A stretch of 64,000 nucleotides of DNA from Saccharothrix ecbatanensis. Lineage in GTDB: Bacteria > Actinomycetota > Actinomycetes > Mycobacteriales > Pseudonocardiaceae. Positions 52,977 through 63,600 of this stretch are shown piece by piece (the first letter of the stretch is position 1; the number at the start of each line of letters is the position of its first letter). The notes under the pieces were generated by a model, which saw only the letters and a program-made list of their open reading frames with translations, searched no databases and had not been told where the DNA came from. The stretch lies in the NCBI RefSeq assembly GCF_014205015.1, contig NZ_JACHMO010000001.1, positions 1,860,001-1,924,000 on the forward strand, written 5' to 3'. The position numbers were made by a program, and so were the translations under genes.

Positions 52977-55820
52977 GTGAGTTCCTCATCCCTGTCCGCC
53001 ACCGTGCGGCTGCCGTTCCACGACTCCGAGCTGGACGTGCGCAAGCGCGTCGATGATCTGCTCGACCGGCTGACGCTCGACGAGCGGCTCGCGATGCTGC
53101 ACCAGCACGCACCGGCCGTGCCGCGGCTCGGCGTCGGGCCCTTCCGCACCGGCTCCGAGGCGTTGCACGGTGTCTCGTGGCTCGGCGTCGCCACGGCGTT
53201 CCCGCAGGCAGTGGGCCTGGGCGCGACCTGGGACGAGGAGCTGGTCCGCCGCGTGGCGGAGGCGACCTCGATCGAGCTGCGCGCGTTCCACCGGCACCGC
53301 CCGCCCACCGACGGCGACGCCCCGACGAGCCTTCAGGCGTGGGCGCCGGTGGTGAACCTGCTGCGCGACCCGCGCTGGGGACGCAACGAGGAGGGCTACT
53401 CCGAGGACCCCGTGCACACCGCGCGACTGGGGGAGGCGTTCTGCCGCGGCATGGCGGGCGACGACCCGCGGTTCCTGCGCACGGCACCCGTGCTCAAGCA
53501 CTTCCTCGCCTACAACAACGAGGACGACCGCTGCACCACTTCGTCCGGTGTGCGTCCCCGTGTGCTGCACGAGTACGACCTGGCGGCGTTCCGGCCCGTG
53601 GTGGCGTCCGGCGCGGCGACCGGCGCCATGGCCGCATACAACCTGGTCAACGGCCGTCCGTGCCACGTCAGCCCGCTGATCGAGGACGAGCTGCGCCGCT
53701 GGGCCGAGCCGACCGGGCACGAGCTGTTCGTGGTCAGCGACGCGGAAGCGCCGTCCAACCTGGTCGACCCGGAGCACTACTTCGACGACCACGTGGAGTC
53801 CCACGCCGCCGCGCTCAAGGCGGGCATCGACAGCTTCACCGACCACGGCCTGGACAGCGCCACACCGGTCGGACGGCTGCGCGAGGCGCTGGAACGTGGC
53901 CTGATCGACGAGACCGACATCAACCGCGCGGTGCGCCGGCAGCTGGCGCTGCGGTTCCGCCTCGGTGAGTTCGACCCGGACCTCGACCCGTACGCCGCGA
54001 TCGGTCCCGACGTGATCGACCACCCGGACCACCGGGTGCTCGCCGCACGTGCGGCCACGGAGTCCGTGGTGCTGCTGAAGAACGACGGGCTGCTGCCGCT
54101 CGACAAGGCCGCGGCACCCCGCCTCGCGGTCATCGGACCGCTCTCCGACGTGCTGCACGAGGACTGGTACAGCGGCACGCTGCCGTACCAGGTCACCATC
54201 GCCGCCGGTCTTGAGGCCGCGGTCGGCGAGGTGGTCCGCGTGTCGGGCGAGGACCGGATCGCGCTGCGTTCCGGCACCACCGGCCGGCTCCTCGGCGACA
54301 CCGCGTTCGACGTCGCCGAATGGGGCGACGGCGTGGTGACCCTGCGGTCGGCCGACACCGGTCTCCACCTGAGCGCCAAGGACGGCTCGCTGGTCGCCGA
54401 CGAGGAGCGGATCAAGAGCTGGGACGTGCACCAGACGTTCCGGCTGGAGCCCGTCGCGGACGACGGCGACATTGTGCTCCTACGCAACGTCCTGACCAGC
54501 CGTTACGCCGCGGTCGACCCCGACGGCCGCGTGGGCGTCACGGCCGAGACGCCCGAGACCGCCGAGCGCTGGTCGCGGGAGCTGCTGCGCGACGGCGCGG
54601 AGGAGGCCCGCACCGCCGCGGCCGCCGCCGACGTCGCGGTCGTCGTCCTCGGCAACCACCCGCTCATCAACGGCCGCGAAACCCAGGACCGCACCGGCAC
54701 CGCGCTGCCCGAAACGCAGGCGGCACTGCTCCGCGCCGTCGCCGACGTCCAGCCGTCCACCGTCCTGGTGGTGATGAGCAGCTACCCCTACGCCCTCGAC
54801 TGGGCCGACGAGCACCTGCCGGCCGTGGTGTGGACTTCCCACGGTGGGCAGGAGACAGGTCACGCCGTCGCCGCCGTGCTGCTCGGTGACGCCGAGCCGG
54901 CGGGCCGGCTGCCGCAGAGCTGGTACCGGGGCGACGACGAGCTGCCCCACCCGCTCGACTACGACATCATCAAGGCGGGGTGGACCTACCAGTACCACCG
55001 GGCCGCACCGCTGTACCCGTTCGGCCACGGTTTGTCCTACACCGACTTCGCCTACCGCGACCTGCGGTTGTCGTCGGAGGTCGTGCCGCAGGACGGATCG
55101 CTCGACATCTCGGTGACGGTGGCGAACACCGGCGCGCGGCCCGGCAGCGACGTGGTCCAGGTCTACGCACGGGCGTTGGCCGCCCGCTACGACGCGCCCC
55201 AGCTGCACCTCGTGGACTTCCGCAAGGTCCGCGTCGGCGCGGGGGACAGCGAGGCGCTGACCTTCCGGCTGCCCGTCGAACGGCTCGCCCACTGGGACGT
55301 CGCGCGCGGTGCGTTCACGGTCGATCCGGGCGACTACGAGATCGTCGTCGCCCGTTCCGCCGGGAACCACGTCCTCGTCGGCCGGCTCACCGTCACCGGC
55401 GAGAACCCCACGCCGCGTGCGGTGGTCGACCGGCGCACCAGCGCCGTCGACTTCGACGACTACTCGGACCTCGTGCTCGTCGACGCGACCAAGGCCACCG
55501 GCGACGCGGTCGCTCCGGCGGACCCGACGCGACCCGCGGCAGTGCTGTTCCGCGCTGTGAACCTGACCGGCGCCGTCGGCGTCGAGGTCGAGGTGGCGCG
55601 TGCGGACGGCTCGGGGGAAGCGCGGCTGGAGTTCCGCGTGGCCGACCGATCGGTAGCCGTGGTCGAGGTGCCGCTGACGGGCGACCGCCACACGTGGACG
55701 ACCGCCACGGCCGAGTTCCCGGAGCGGTTGGCCGGAGTCCACGACCTGCGGGTGACCCTGCACGGCGACGTCCGACTCACCGCGTTCCGACTCACCTCGG
55801 CGACCGTGGTCGCCGAATAA
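52977..55820 (+). CDS. GH3 beta-glucosidase/beta-xylosidase with fascin-like insert and CBM6-like C-terminus
   Basis: 947 aa, cytosolic. GH3 domain with nucleophile D255 in FVVSDAEAP and KHFLAYNNE; the second GH3 domain is interrupted by a fascin-like beta-trefoil (about 424-537; LRSGTTGRLLG, LRSADTGLHLSA). It then resumes with WTSHGGQETGHAVAAVLLGDAEPAGRLPQSW. A fibronectin-III-like domain (about 690-780) and a CBM6-like sandwich (about 815-947; VDFDDYSDL) follow. The GTG at 52977 is at proper distance from GAGGGG; a TTG at 52968 is too close to it. Likely final glucosidase or xylosidase acting on imported oligomers. Confidence 0.92.
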   Translation: MSSSSLSATVRLPFHDSELDVRKRVDDLLDRLTLDERLAMLHQHAPAVPRLGVGPFRTGSEALHGVSWLGVATAFPQAVGLGATWDEELVRRVAEATSIELRAFHRHRPPTDGDAPTSLQAWAPVVNLLRDPRWGRNEEGYSEDPVHTARLGEAFCRGMAGDDPRFLRTAPVLKHFLAYNNEDDRCTTSSGVRPRVLHEYDLAAFRPVVASGAATGAMAAYNLVNGRPCHVSPLIEDELRRWAEPTGHELFVVSDAEAPSNLVDPEHYFDDHVESHAAALKAGIDSFTDHGLDSATPVGRLREALERGLIDETDINRAVRRQLALRFRLGEFDPDLDPYAAIGPDVIDHPDHRVLAARAATESVVLLKNDGLLPLDKAAAPRLAVIGPLSDVLHEDWYSGTLPYQVTIAAGLEAAVGEVVRVSGEDRIALRSGTTGRLLGDTAFDVAEWGDGVVTLRSADTGLHLSAKDGSLVADEERIKSWDVHQTFRLEPVADDGDIVLLRNVLTSRYAAVDPDGRVGVTAETPETAERWSRELLRDGAEEARTAAAAADVAVVVLGNHPLINGRETQDRTGTALPETQAALLRAVADVQPSTVLVVMSSYPYALDWADEHLPAVVWTSHGGQETGHAVAAVLLGDAEPAGRLPQSWYRGDDELPHPLDYDIIKAGWTYQYHRAAPLYPFGHGLSYTDFAYRDLRLSSEVVPQDGSLDISVTVANTGARPGSDVVQVYARALAARYDAPQLHLVDFRKVRVGAGDSEALTFRLPVERLAHWDVARGAFTVDPGDYEIVVARSAGNHVLVGRLTVTGENPTPRAVVDRRTSAVDFDDYSDLVLVDATKATGDAVAPADPTRPAAVLFRAVNLTGAVGVEVEVARADGSGEARLEFRVADRSVAVVEVPLTGDRHTWTTATAEFPERLAGVHDLRVTLHGDVRLTAFRLTSATVVAE

Positions 55821-56094
55821 GCCCGAAAACTGTCCGGTATCACCCCGCAGTCACCGGCCGCCACGTGGTCATGCACTTGTTTGGCGAGGTGCGGATCGAG
55901 CTGATCCGCACCTCGCCGGCCTTCGGTGTGCACCGGTCTCCAGGTGTGGAGCCGGGAAGTGGATCGGACGTCGAAAGAGAGTCGAAGGCGGTCGTAGTAC
56001 CGATCGAGCCGAGCGGGCAACACAACCGCCGGTGAGGGAAGGGCCGCTGCTTCGTTCGTGCGTTGTGTCCGGGAGTGAGTGCCGGTCAGGCTGG
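55821..56094. other. Intergenic region after GH3
   Basis: Contains the GH3 terminator at 55883-55917; the rest up to the reverse-transcriptase remnant shows no gene. Confidence 0.6.
55883..55917 (+). terminator. Strong hairpin after GH3 gene
   Basis: Perfect 15-bp stem GGCGAGGTGCGGATC (55883-55897) with GATCCGCACCTCGCC (55903-55917), loop GAGCT, 62 bp after the GH3 stop. Confidence 0.9.
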
Positions 56095-56640
56095 TTCCGC
56101 CGCTGTGGGGTTCGCAAGAGACCCGGTTCGTGCCTTGCAGAATGCGCTTTACCGGTCGGCGACGAGTTGTGGCAGGGCAGGCGGTGGGTGGTCGAGACGG
56201 ACATCGCCGAGTGTTCCTCGACGATTCCGCATGAGAAGTTGATGCAAGTGATCGAGGGACGCATCAGAACCCGCACCGTGCCTCTGACCGAAGGGGACGG
56301 GGCTGGACTTTTTGGGCTTTCACAACCGGCTGGTGCGCGGGCGGACTCGCCCGGTCGGCGCATCTGATCTTCCTCGCTCGCCGGCCCGCGCGCAAGGCGG
56401 TCCAGCGTCCACTGGACCGGATCCGGTCCATTTCGGCCCGGTCCCGGCTGCTGGTGCCGGTCGAGCAGATCGTGGATGGACTGAACGTGTTCTTCCGCAG
56501 CTGCGCGGTGGTGAGATGTCTGGCAGGATCGGCGACCGGGACCTGTCCAACTACGGCGATCCCCGTCTGCTCGATAGGCGCCTCGGGCCCTGTGCGAGTG
56601 CGGAGTTTCCGCAGTTGCACAGTCGGGCGGCGTAACTGGT
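56095..56640 (+). pseudogene. Decayed group II intron reverse transcriptase/maturase
   Basis: Fragments in different frames match the family in order. Around 56170-56270 one frame reads GRRWVVETDIAECSSTIPHE, then KLMQVIEGRI, the RT palm block (normally VVETDIxxCFxxIPHEKLM; the FD after C is changed). The central RT domain, with the YxDD block, is missing. Around 56310-56345 a second frame gives GFHNRLVRGRTRPV, matching FLGFHxRxVRGR. Around 56385-56520 a third frame gives RKAVQRPLDRIRSISARSRL then PVEQIVDGLNVFFR, matching maturase domain X (LNxFLRGW). It has an internal deletion plus at least two frameshifts and is not functional. Intron RNA ends not located. Confidence 0.8.
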
Positions 56641-56980
56641 CGCTGGAGCGCGACACGCCACGACTACCTGAGCATTTCGGTCTCCAGCGCACTCGCGACA
56701 TGTTTCAGGCGTCGTTCTCGGGCCGCGAAATCTCACGCCTTGCGCCGCTCTGCCTCGCATGCAAACATGATTGTGCCCGTGTACGGTATTGAAAAATAGG
56801 CATCGTGCTTGTGGGGAATTGCCGACAGCGAAGTCGATCCCTGCGGTGGCGCGTAGCTTGTTGTCACTCTCTGGAATCGCCATCGCGGCGCCTGTGGGGC
56901 TTGCCCGCGACCGGGACTTTTCTTCTGGGGTATGGGAAATGGCGCCCCTCGGTGGCGGATGCTTCAAGCGGAGGAGTTCG
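56641..56980. other. Intergenic region upstream of FAAL fusion gene
   Basis: About 340 bp with lower GC than the flanks (A/T-rich around 56780-56900). Expected to hold the promoter for the biosynthetic genes. I see no operator or other gene. Confidence 0.5.
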
Positions 56981-59900
56981 GTGACATTCCAATCTGCCGC
57001 ACGGCCCGTGCAGGCTTCCGCGTTCTGGGCGGACGGATTCCGCAGCGTGCCTTCAGCGCTCGAGCGCTGGTCTAGGGAGCGGTCCTCTCACCAGAGTTTC
57101 ACGTTTCTCCGCAACGGCGAGCATCCCTCCGCGAGTTTCACCTGGCGTTCGCTGGATGAAGCGGTTGAGACCAGGATCGGAACGCTCGCACGCACTGAGT
57201 TGGCCGGTCGTCGGGCCCTGTTGATGTACCAGCCCGGACTGGAGTTCGTCGCGACGTTCGTCGCTTGCCTGCGAGCGGGCGTCGTCGCGGTGCCCGTTCC
57301 AGTGCCCCGCCGGCCCTCGGCAGTCGAACGGGTCCGGGGGATCGCGGAGGACGCCGGCACCGACGTCGTCCTGACCGACACCTCCACACTCGCGACTCTC
57401 TCGGACACCGGACTCTCCGGGCTGCGCCTAGTACGTTCGGACGTCCTGGGCGAACCCGGCGGTCCACGAGCGGAACCGGAACCTCACGAACCCGCGTTGC
57501 TGCAGTACACATCGGGTTCCACGTCCAGTCCCAAGGGCGTGATCGTGACGCACGCGAACCTCTGGCACCAGGCTCGTGAGCTGGACGAACTCTGGCCGAC
57601 CCGACCCGGCGAACCCACGGTCTCGTGGTTGCCGATGTTCCACGACATGGGGCTGATCTTCGGGCTGGTGCTGCCGATCTTCCGCAGCTCGCCGACCACC
57701 CTGTTCGGGCCGGAGGAGTTCGTCCGGCGCCCCGTCCGGTGGTTGCGAGCCATCTCCGACACGCGGGCCGTCACCTCGATCGTCCCCAACTTCGCCTACG
57801 AGCGATGCCTGGAGAAGGTGAGTGCCGAGGAGCGCTCAGGACTTGACCTCTCGTCGTGGCGGTACGCCATCAACGGGGCCGAACCGGTCAGCGCCGAGAC
57901 CATGCACCGGTTCATGGACACCTTCTCCGAGTGCGGTCTGAGTGCGCGGTCCGTCGTTGCCGGCTATGGGCTGGCCGAGACCACGCTGAAAGTCGCGGGA
58001 ACGGCGCAGGGCCCTTCCTCGGCGCTGAAGCTGTCCGCCGAGCAGCTGCGCGGCGGGCGGGCCGTCCTGGCGCGGGCCGGCGAGCCCGCCGTGACCAAGG
58101 TCGAATGCGGCACGTCGTCTCCGGGCACCGAGATCCGGATCGTCGACCCCGTGACCACGATGCGCGTGCCGGACAGGGCCGTGGGTGAGATCTGGGTCAG
58201 CGGCCCGTCCGTGTGCGGCGGCTACTGGAACCGTCCGGAGGAGACGGAGCAGACGTTCCGGGCGCGGATCGCCGGCGATCCGGACGGCCTGACCTATCTG
58301 CGGACCGGCGACCTGGGATTCGTCGCCGATGGTGATCTCTACGTCACCGGCCGCCACAAGGATCTCGTGATCCTCCGGGGCGAGAACCACTACCCCCAGG
58401 ACATCGAGGCCACGGTGGCCGCAGTAGTGCCGGGAAAGGGCCGCCCGACCGTCTGCGCGTTCGCGGTCGCCGGCGAAGTCGAGGAACGCCTCGTCGTCGC
58501 GCTCGAACTCGACCCGTCGACGCCCGCCGACGACGTGGACCGCGAGGCCGTGGCGACCGCGATCTGGCAGGAGCACGGTGTGGTCCCGGCCGCCCTCGTG
58601 TTCGTCCGGCGAGGAAAGCTGCTGAAGACCACGAGCGGGAAGCTCCGGCGCTCAGCCATCGCCCAGTCCTATCTCGACGGGATGCTCACCTCGCTTTCCA
58701 GCTCCGACGAGGTGCCCGAACCGAGTGTCGTGGCCGCGCAGCGCGAACTCGACGATCTCCTCGACTGGATCGACGACTGGGCGCTGCGCCGGGTCGACAC
58801 GATGCTGATGGACGAGCGCCGCAGCATTCCGCCGCACGTCGTGCTGGACTTGGCACGCCGCGGTGTGCTCGGAATGCAGGTTCCACGTGCGGAGGGCGGG
58901 CTGGGCCTCGACGACTCGGGGGTCCTGCGGATCCTCGAACGGCTGGCCGGGGTGGACCTCTGCCTGGCGACGTACGTCTGCGACAACAACATCCTCGGGG
59001 TCCGGCCGATCCTGCGGTTCGCCGACGAGTCGGTGCGCGGGCGGCTCGCTCCTGACTTGGCACGCGGCCGGGCACTCACGGCGTTCGCGCTCACCGAGCC
59101 CGGAGCCGGCTCGTTCGTCCCGTCGATCTCCTCCACCGCGACGCGAACCGAGGACGGCTCATGGCGGCTCGACGGCGTCAAGTCCTGGAGCGGGAACGCG
59201 GCCGGCTCCGACGTCATCGTGACGTTCGCCCACGCCTACGACGAGCGCGGGCGCAGCCTGGGAATGACGGCGTTCCTCATCGACACCGACGACAACGCGG
59301 TCCGCATCGGGGAGGAGGAGCTGACCATGGGCATGCGCTCCATGGTTCACAACACCGTTGTGCTCGACGGGGCCCTGGTCGGCGACGAACGGGTGCTGGG
59401 GAAGGTCGGCCGCGGGTTCGACGTCGCCAACGACGCCATGGCGCGGGCCCGTTTGATGATCGGCGGCCTTTGCCTCGGCGCGATGAAGCGCTGCCTCGGT
59501 GTGGCCGTCGGCTACGCCCGGCGCCGCCCGATCAGCACCGGCCTGATGGTCGACAACCCGGTCGTCCGCGAGACTCTCTCCGACGCAGCCGCGGCGGTCC
59601 GAGCCGTCGAGGCCGTCGTCCACGGCGCGGCCTCGCTGTTCGACGCCCGCCGCCCGGTGAGCGAACTGGTCCCGCTCGTGCTCAAGGTGGTCTGCCCCGA
59701 GCTGCTCTGGAAGGTCGTCGACGACACCGTCCAGACCCTCGGCGGTCGCGGCTATATAGAGACCAACGACGTGCCTCGGTTTCTGCGCGATGCTCGGGTC
59801 CTGCGCATCTTCGAGGGGCCGACCGAGAGCTTGCGCATGCACCTGGGGTCGTTGGTCCTCCACCGGCGGCCCGAACTGCGGACCCTGATCGAGGACGAAC

Positions 59901-60670
59901 TCGGCGACCGGGACGCCGCTCGCGTCCTCACCTCGATGATCGACGACGTGCTGGCCGCTTTCGAGCAGTGGTCGTTCGCCGACACCGTGGAGGGCACGCG
60001 CCTGCTCCAGGACCGGCTCGGTGCCGTGGTCGCCGCAGGCGTGGTGGACGTCCTGGTCCGGCGAGCGGTGGATCCGGACGACGGGAGCGGAGCGCGGGCC
60101 TGGGCGGCCCGACGGCTGCGACAGGCGCACCGGGTCGCGACCGAGCGCCCGGCGATGCTGGAAGCCGCCCGGCTGCTGGAGATGACGGAAGCGGAGGTGA
60201 CCCGCGCGCACAAGCTCGCCTCACGCAAGCCCGGTGTCCGGCTCGAAGTCGATGCCCTCGTCGCGGGTCGCGACACCGCGGGCCGTCCGCGAACCCCGCC
60301 TCCGGCGGCCACGACGCCGATTCCGGCCGGGACGGCGAACACGGGACCTGCCGGACCCGCAGGGGCGGACGTCGCGCTGTGGCGACGCCGGCTGACCGGC
60401 TGGGTGGCCGAGCGCGCGGGCGTGGGTGTGGACCAGGTCGAGGACGCGGCCTCGTTGCAGCGCTACGGCATCGACTCGGTCGCGATCACCGAGTTGGTCG
60501 CCGATCTCTACGACGTCGACGGCCTCGACGTGCCCACCGCGCTCGTGTGGGAGAACCCGACGATCGAGTCGCTCGTGCGGGAGATCGCGGTCCTCGCCGC
60601 GCAGGCGCCGAGCGGCCAGGACCGAGAACTCTTCGAGGCAGCGCAGAGCCGAACGACGGAGGCCATGTGA
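56981..60670 (+). CDS. Fatty acyl-AMP ligase - acyl-CoA dehydrogenase - ACP fusion
   Basis: 1229 aa, three modules. FAAL domain (about 1-600): LLQYTSGSTSSPKGV, WLPMFHDMGLIFGLVLP, GYGLAETTLKV, RTGDLGFVADGDLYVTGRHKDLVILRGENHYPQDIE, the FAAL signature. Acyl-CoA dehydrogenase domain (about 655-1030): FALTEPGAGSFVPS, GVKSWSGNAAGSD and FEGPTESLRMHLG with the catalytic-type Glu. ACP at the C-terminus: YGIDSVAITEL with S1166. It would adenylate a free fatty acid, load it on its own ACP and probably introduce a 2,3-double bond. GTG at 56981 was chosen because GGAGGAG precedes it by four bases. Its last codon overlaps the NRPS start (GTGA). Confidence 0.9.
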   Translation: MTFQSAARPVQASAFWADGFRSVPSALERWSRERSSHQSFTFLRNGEHPSASFTWRSLDEAVETRIGTLARTELAGRRALLMYQPGLEFVATFVACLRAGVVAVPVPVPRRPSAVERVRGIAEDAGTDVVLTDTSTLATLSDTGLSGLRLVRSDVLGEPGGPRAEPEPHEPALLQYTSGSTSSPKGVIVTHANLWHQARELDELWPTRPGEPTVSWLPMFHDMGLIFGLVLPIFRSSPTTLFGPEEFVRRPVRWLRAISDTRAVTSIVPNFAYERCLEKVSAEERSGLDLSSWRYAINGAEPVSAETMHRFMDTFSECGLSARSVVAGYGLAETTLKVAGTAQGPSSALKLSAEQLRGGRAVLARAGEPAVTKVECGTSSPGTEIRIVDPVTTMRVPDRAVGEIWVSGPSVCGGYWNRPEETEQTFRARIAGDPDGLTYLRTGDLGFVADGDLYVTGRHKDLVILRGENHYPQDIEATVAAVVPGKGRPTVCAFAVAGEVEERLVVALELDPSTPADDVDREAVATAIWQEHGVVPAALVFVRRGKLLKTTSGKLRRSAIAQSYLDGMLTSLSSSDEVPEPSVVAAQRELDDLLDWIDDWALRRVDTMLMDERRSIPPHVVLDLARRGVLGMQVPRAEGGLGLDDSGVLRILERLAGVDLCLATYVCDNNILGVRPILRFADESVRGRLAPDLARGRALTAFALTEPGAGSFVPSISSTATRTEDGSWRLDGVKSWSGNAAGSDVIVTFAHAYDERGRSLGMTAFLIDTDDNAVRIGEEELTMGMRSMVHNTVVLDGALVGDERVLGKVGRGFDVANDAMARARLMIGGLCLGAMKRCLGVAVGYARRRPISTGLMVDNPVVRETLSDAAAAVRAVEAVVHGAASLFDARRPVSELVPLVLKVVCPELLWKVVDDTVQTLGGRGYIETNDVPRFLRDARVLRIFEGPTESLRMHLGSLVLHRRPELRTLIEDELGDRDAARVLTSMIDDVLAAFEQWSFADTVEGTRLLQDRLGAVVAAGVVDVLVRRAVDPDDGSGARAWAARRLRQAHRVATERPAMLEAARLLEMTEAEVTRAHKLASRKPGVRLEVDALVAGRDTAGRPRTPPPAATTPIPAGTANTGPAGPAGADVALWRRRLTGWVAERAGVGVDQVEDAASLQRYGIDSVAITELVADLYDVDGLDVPTALVWENPTIESLVREIAVLAAQAPSGQDRELFEAAQSRTTEAM

Positions 60671-63600
60671 CACACGTGAGGACGGGAGTCGGAGACCTCA
60701 CCGTCGGACAAGAGGCCCTGTGGTACCTGCACAAGGCCGAGCCCGGGAGCTCGGCCTACAACGTGGTGTTCGCGGTGCGCGTTCTCAGTGATCTCGATGT
60801 CACCGTGCTGCGCCGTGCTGTGACCGCGCTGGTCGAGCGCCACGACGTTCTGCGTTCGCGCTTCACGGAGCCGAGCGGGCGTACCCGTCGGGTGGTGGAC
60901 CCGCCTGAGCGGGTCGAGCTCCAGGTGGAGGACCACAGCGCGATCAGTGACACCGCGCTGCGCGACCGGGTCCACGCCGTGGCCGCCGAACCGTTCGACC
61001 TCGGGTCCGGCACGTTCCGAGTCGTGCTCTTCCGGGTCGAGGGCCGGGCGTCGGTCCTGCTCCAGGTGACCCACCACATCATCACCGACTTCGTGTCGCA
61101 GGGCGTGGTGATGGACGATCTCCTCGCCCTCTACGAAGCGGTGCTCGACGGTCGCGAGCCCGAGGTGCGGAGGCTGCACGCGACCTACGACGACTTCGTC
61201 CGCGCCGAGGCGGACATGCTCGCCTCGGCGCGTGGTGAGGTTTTGGACCAGTTCTGGCGTGCCGAGCTCGCGCAGGCGCCGACCGACGTCCTCCTGCCCA
61301 CCGAAGGCGAGCCGGAGTCCGGATCGCGGGCGACAGGGGCGACGGTGCGCGTACCTCTCAGGCTTGCGCTGCTCGACCGCCTCGACGCGTTCGGGCGCGA
61401 GATCGAGATCAGCCCTTTCAGCTGCCTGCTGGCTGCGTTCGAGGCTGTCCTCGCACGCTACACGGGGCAGGACGACTTTCTTGTCGCGTGCCCGACCATG
61501 CCCGACATGCGCCGCCAGCGCGGCGTCGCCGGCTACTACGTCAACCCGGTTCTGGTCCGGTCGGACCTGCGGGGCGCCGACAGCTTCACGGCACTGGCCC
61601 AGGCGGTCCACGACCGGCTTCGACGTGCCGTGCTCCATCGTGATCAACCGTTCGCGTTGGTGGTGCGCGCGCTCGCCCCGCTTCGGCGAGCCGGGCGGGC
61701 GTCGGTCGGGCAGGTCGCGTTCAGCGTGCAAGCCGCTCACCGGTCGGGCGAACTCCTGAACATGCACGCGAGCGGCGAGGCCGGCGGCCGGTGCGTGGTG
61801 CACGGTGTGGAGGTCGCGGCGTTCGACGTGCCGCAGCAGGAGGGGCAGTTCGACTTGTCGATGGAGGTCGTGCGTACCAGTGACGACGCTACGGCCGTCC
61901 TGAAGTACGACACGGCGCTGTTCGACGAGGGCATGATCGCCCGGCTGGGCGTCCACTTCCGCCGGCTGCTCGAAGAGGCGATCGCGCACCCGCAGCGGAA
62001 CGTGGACGACATCGAACTGCTCGACGAGGCTGAGGTGGACGCTCTGCTCGAGCTGGGCAGTGGCGAGCCGGCGGACGTTCTCGCGTCGTCGTTGCTCGAC
62101 GCTCTGCGGATTCGCGCCGCCGAGCGGCCCGAGGCGATCGCCATCCGTGCCGCCGGGATCACAGTGACCTACGCACGCCTCGTGCGGCTCGTGAACGGGG
62201 TCGCCGTCCACCTCACGTCCCGTGGCGTGCACCACGGCGACGTCGTCGCGGTGGGCATCGGCCGCTGCGCGCTGCTGCCGGTCGTTGCGCTCGGCGTGAT
62301 GGCGGCCGGGGCGACGTACCTGCCCATCGATCCGCTCCTGCCTGCCGAGCGCATCGACTTCATGCTCCACGACGCGTCGGCCACCGCTCTGGTGCGCGGT
62401 GGTGAGGGCGCTGGGCTCGCTGTGCCCGATGCGGTCCTGGCGGTCGATCTCGCCTCGATTGACGCAATGGAGGAGGCCGACGAGCCGCCGGCGGCCGCAG
62501 CCACGACGGACGACCGCGTACCCGCATACCTCATCTACACCTCCGGGTCCACGGGCCTGCCCAAAGGGGTCGCGGTCGGGCGTGGTGGCCTGGCCAACCT
62601 GGCGGACTGGCAGTGCCGGACTCTCGCCGTCGACGCGAGCGCGGTTGTGCTGCAGTACGCCTCGCCGGGGTTCGACGCCAGTGTCTGGGAAATGGCCATG
62701 GCGTTCGGTTCTGGTGCGACACTGCACGTCCCGGACCGGGCTGCCGTCGCAGGCAGCGCTCTGGCAGCGGAGATCGTCGCTTCCGGCGCGACCCACGTGA
62801 CCCTCCCTCCATCGGTGCTCGCGACCCTCGCGCCCGACCAGGTTCCCGGCCTGCGGCAGGTGATCGCGGCCGGCGAGTCCTGCCCAGGACCGCTGGCGCA
62901 GACTTGGGCGGCCCGCACCTCGTTCCACAACGCCTACGGCCCCACCGAGACGACGGTGTGCGCGACCGCCCACCGATGCGACCCGGACGAGGGCGTCTGG
63001 CCCCCGATCGGGCGGCCGTTGCAGAACCTGTCGGTCCGCGTGGTCTCCGAAGGGCTGCGTCTCGCTCCCCGCGGCGTGGTCGGCGAACTTGCCGTCGGCG
63101 GACCCGCCGTGGCCTTCGGATACCTGAACCGTCCCGGACTCACCGCCTCCCGGTTCGTCGAGGACCCGTGGCGGGCAGGGGGACGGCTGTACCTCACCGG
63201 CGACCGCGTCCGATGGCGCGCCGACGGCGGTCTCGAGTTCCACGGACGGCACGACGACCAGGTCAAGATCAGGGGGCAGCGCGTCGAACTCGGGGAGATC
63301 GATGCCGTTCTCGCCGCGCACCCCGCCGTCGGCCACGCGGTGACCGGCACTACCGGCGCCGGCATCGGCATCCGGCTGGTCGCCCACGTCACCGGTGCCG
63401 GACTCGATCCCGGCGAACTGAAGGCGTGGGCGGCGAACCGGCTGCCGGCCCACATGGTGCCCGCGACGATCGAGGTCGTCGACGCGTTCCCGCTGACCAG
63501 CAGCGGCAAGGTCGATCGCCGCGCACTCGCCGCAGCCGACCTCGGGCCGACCGCCCTCGATCCGCCTGCCACCGAGGTCGAGGAGCGCCTGGTCGCGCTG

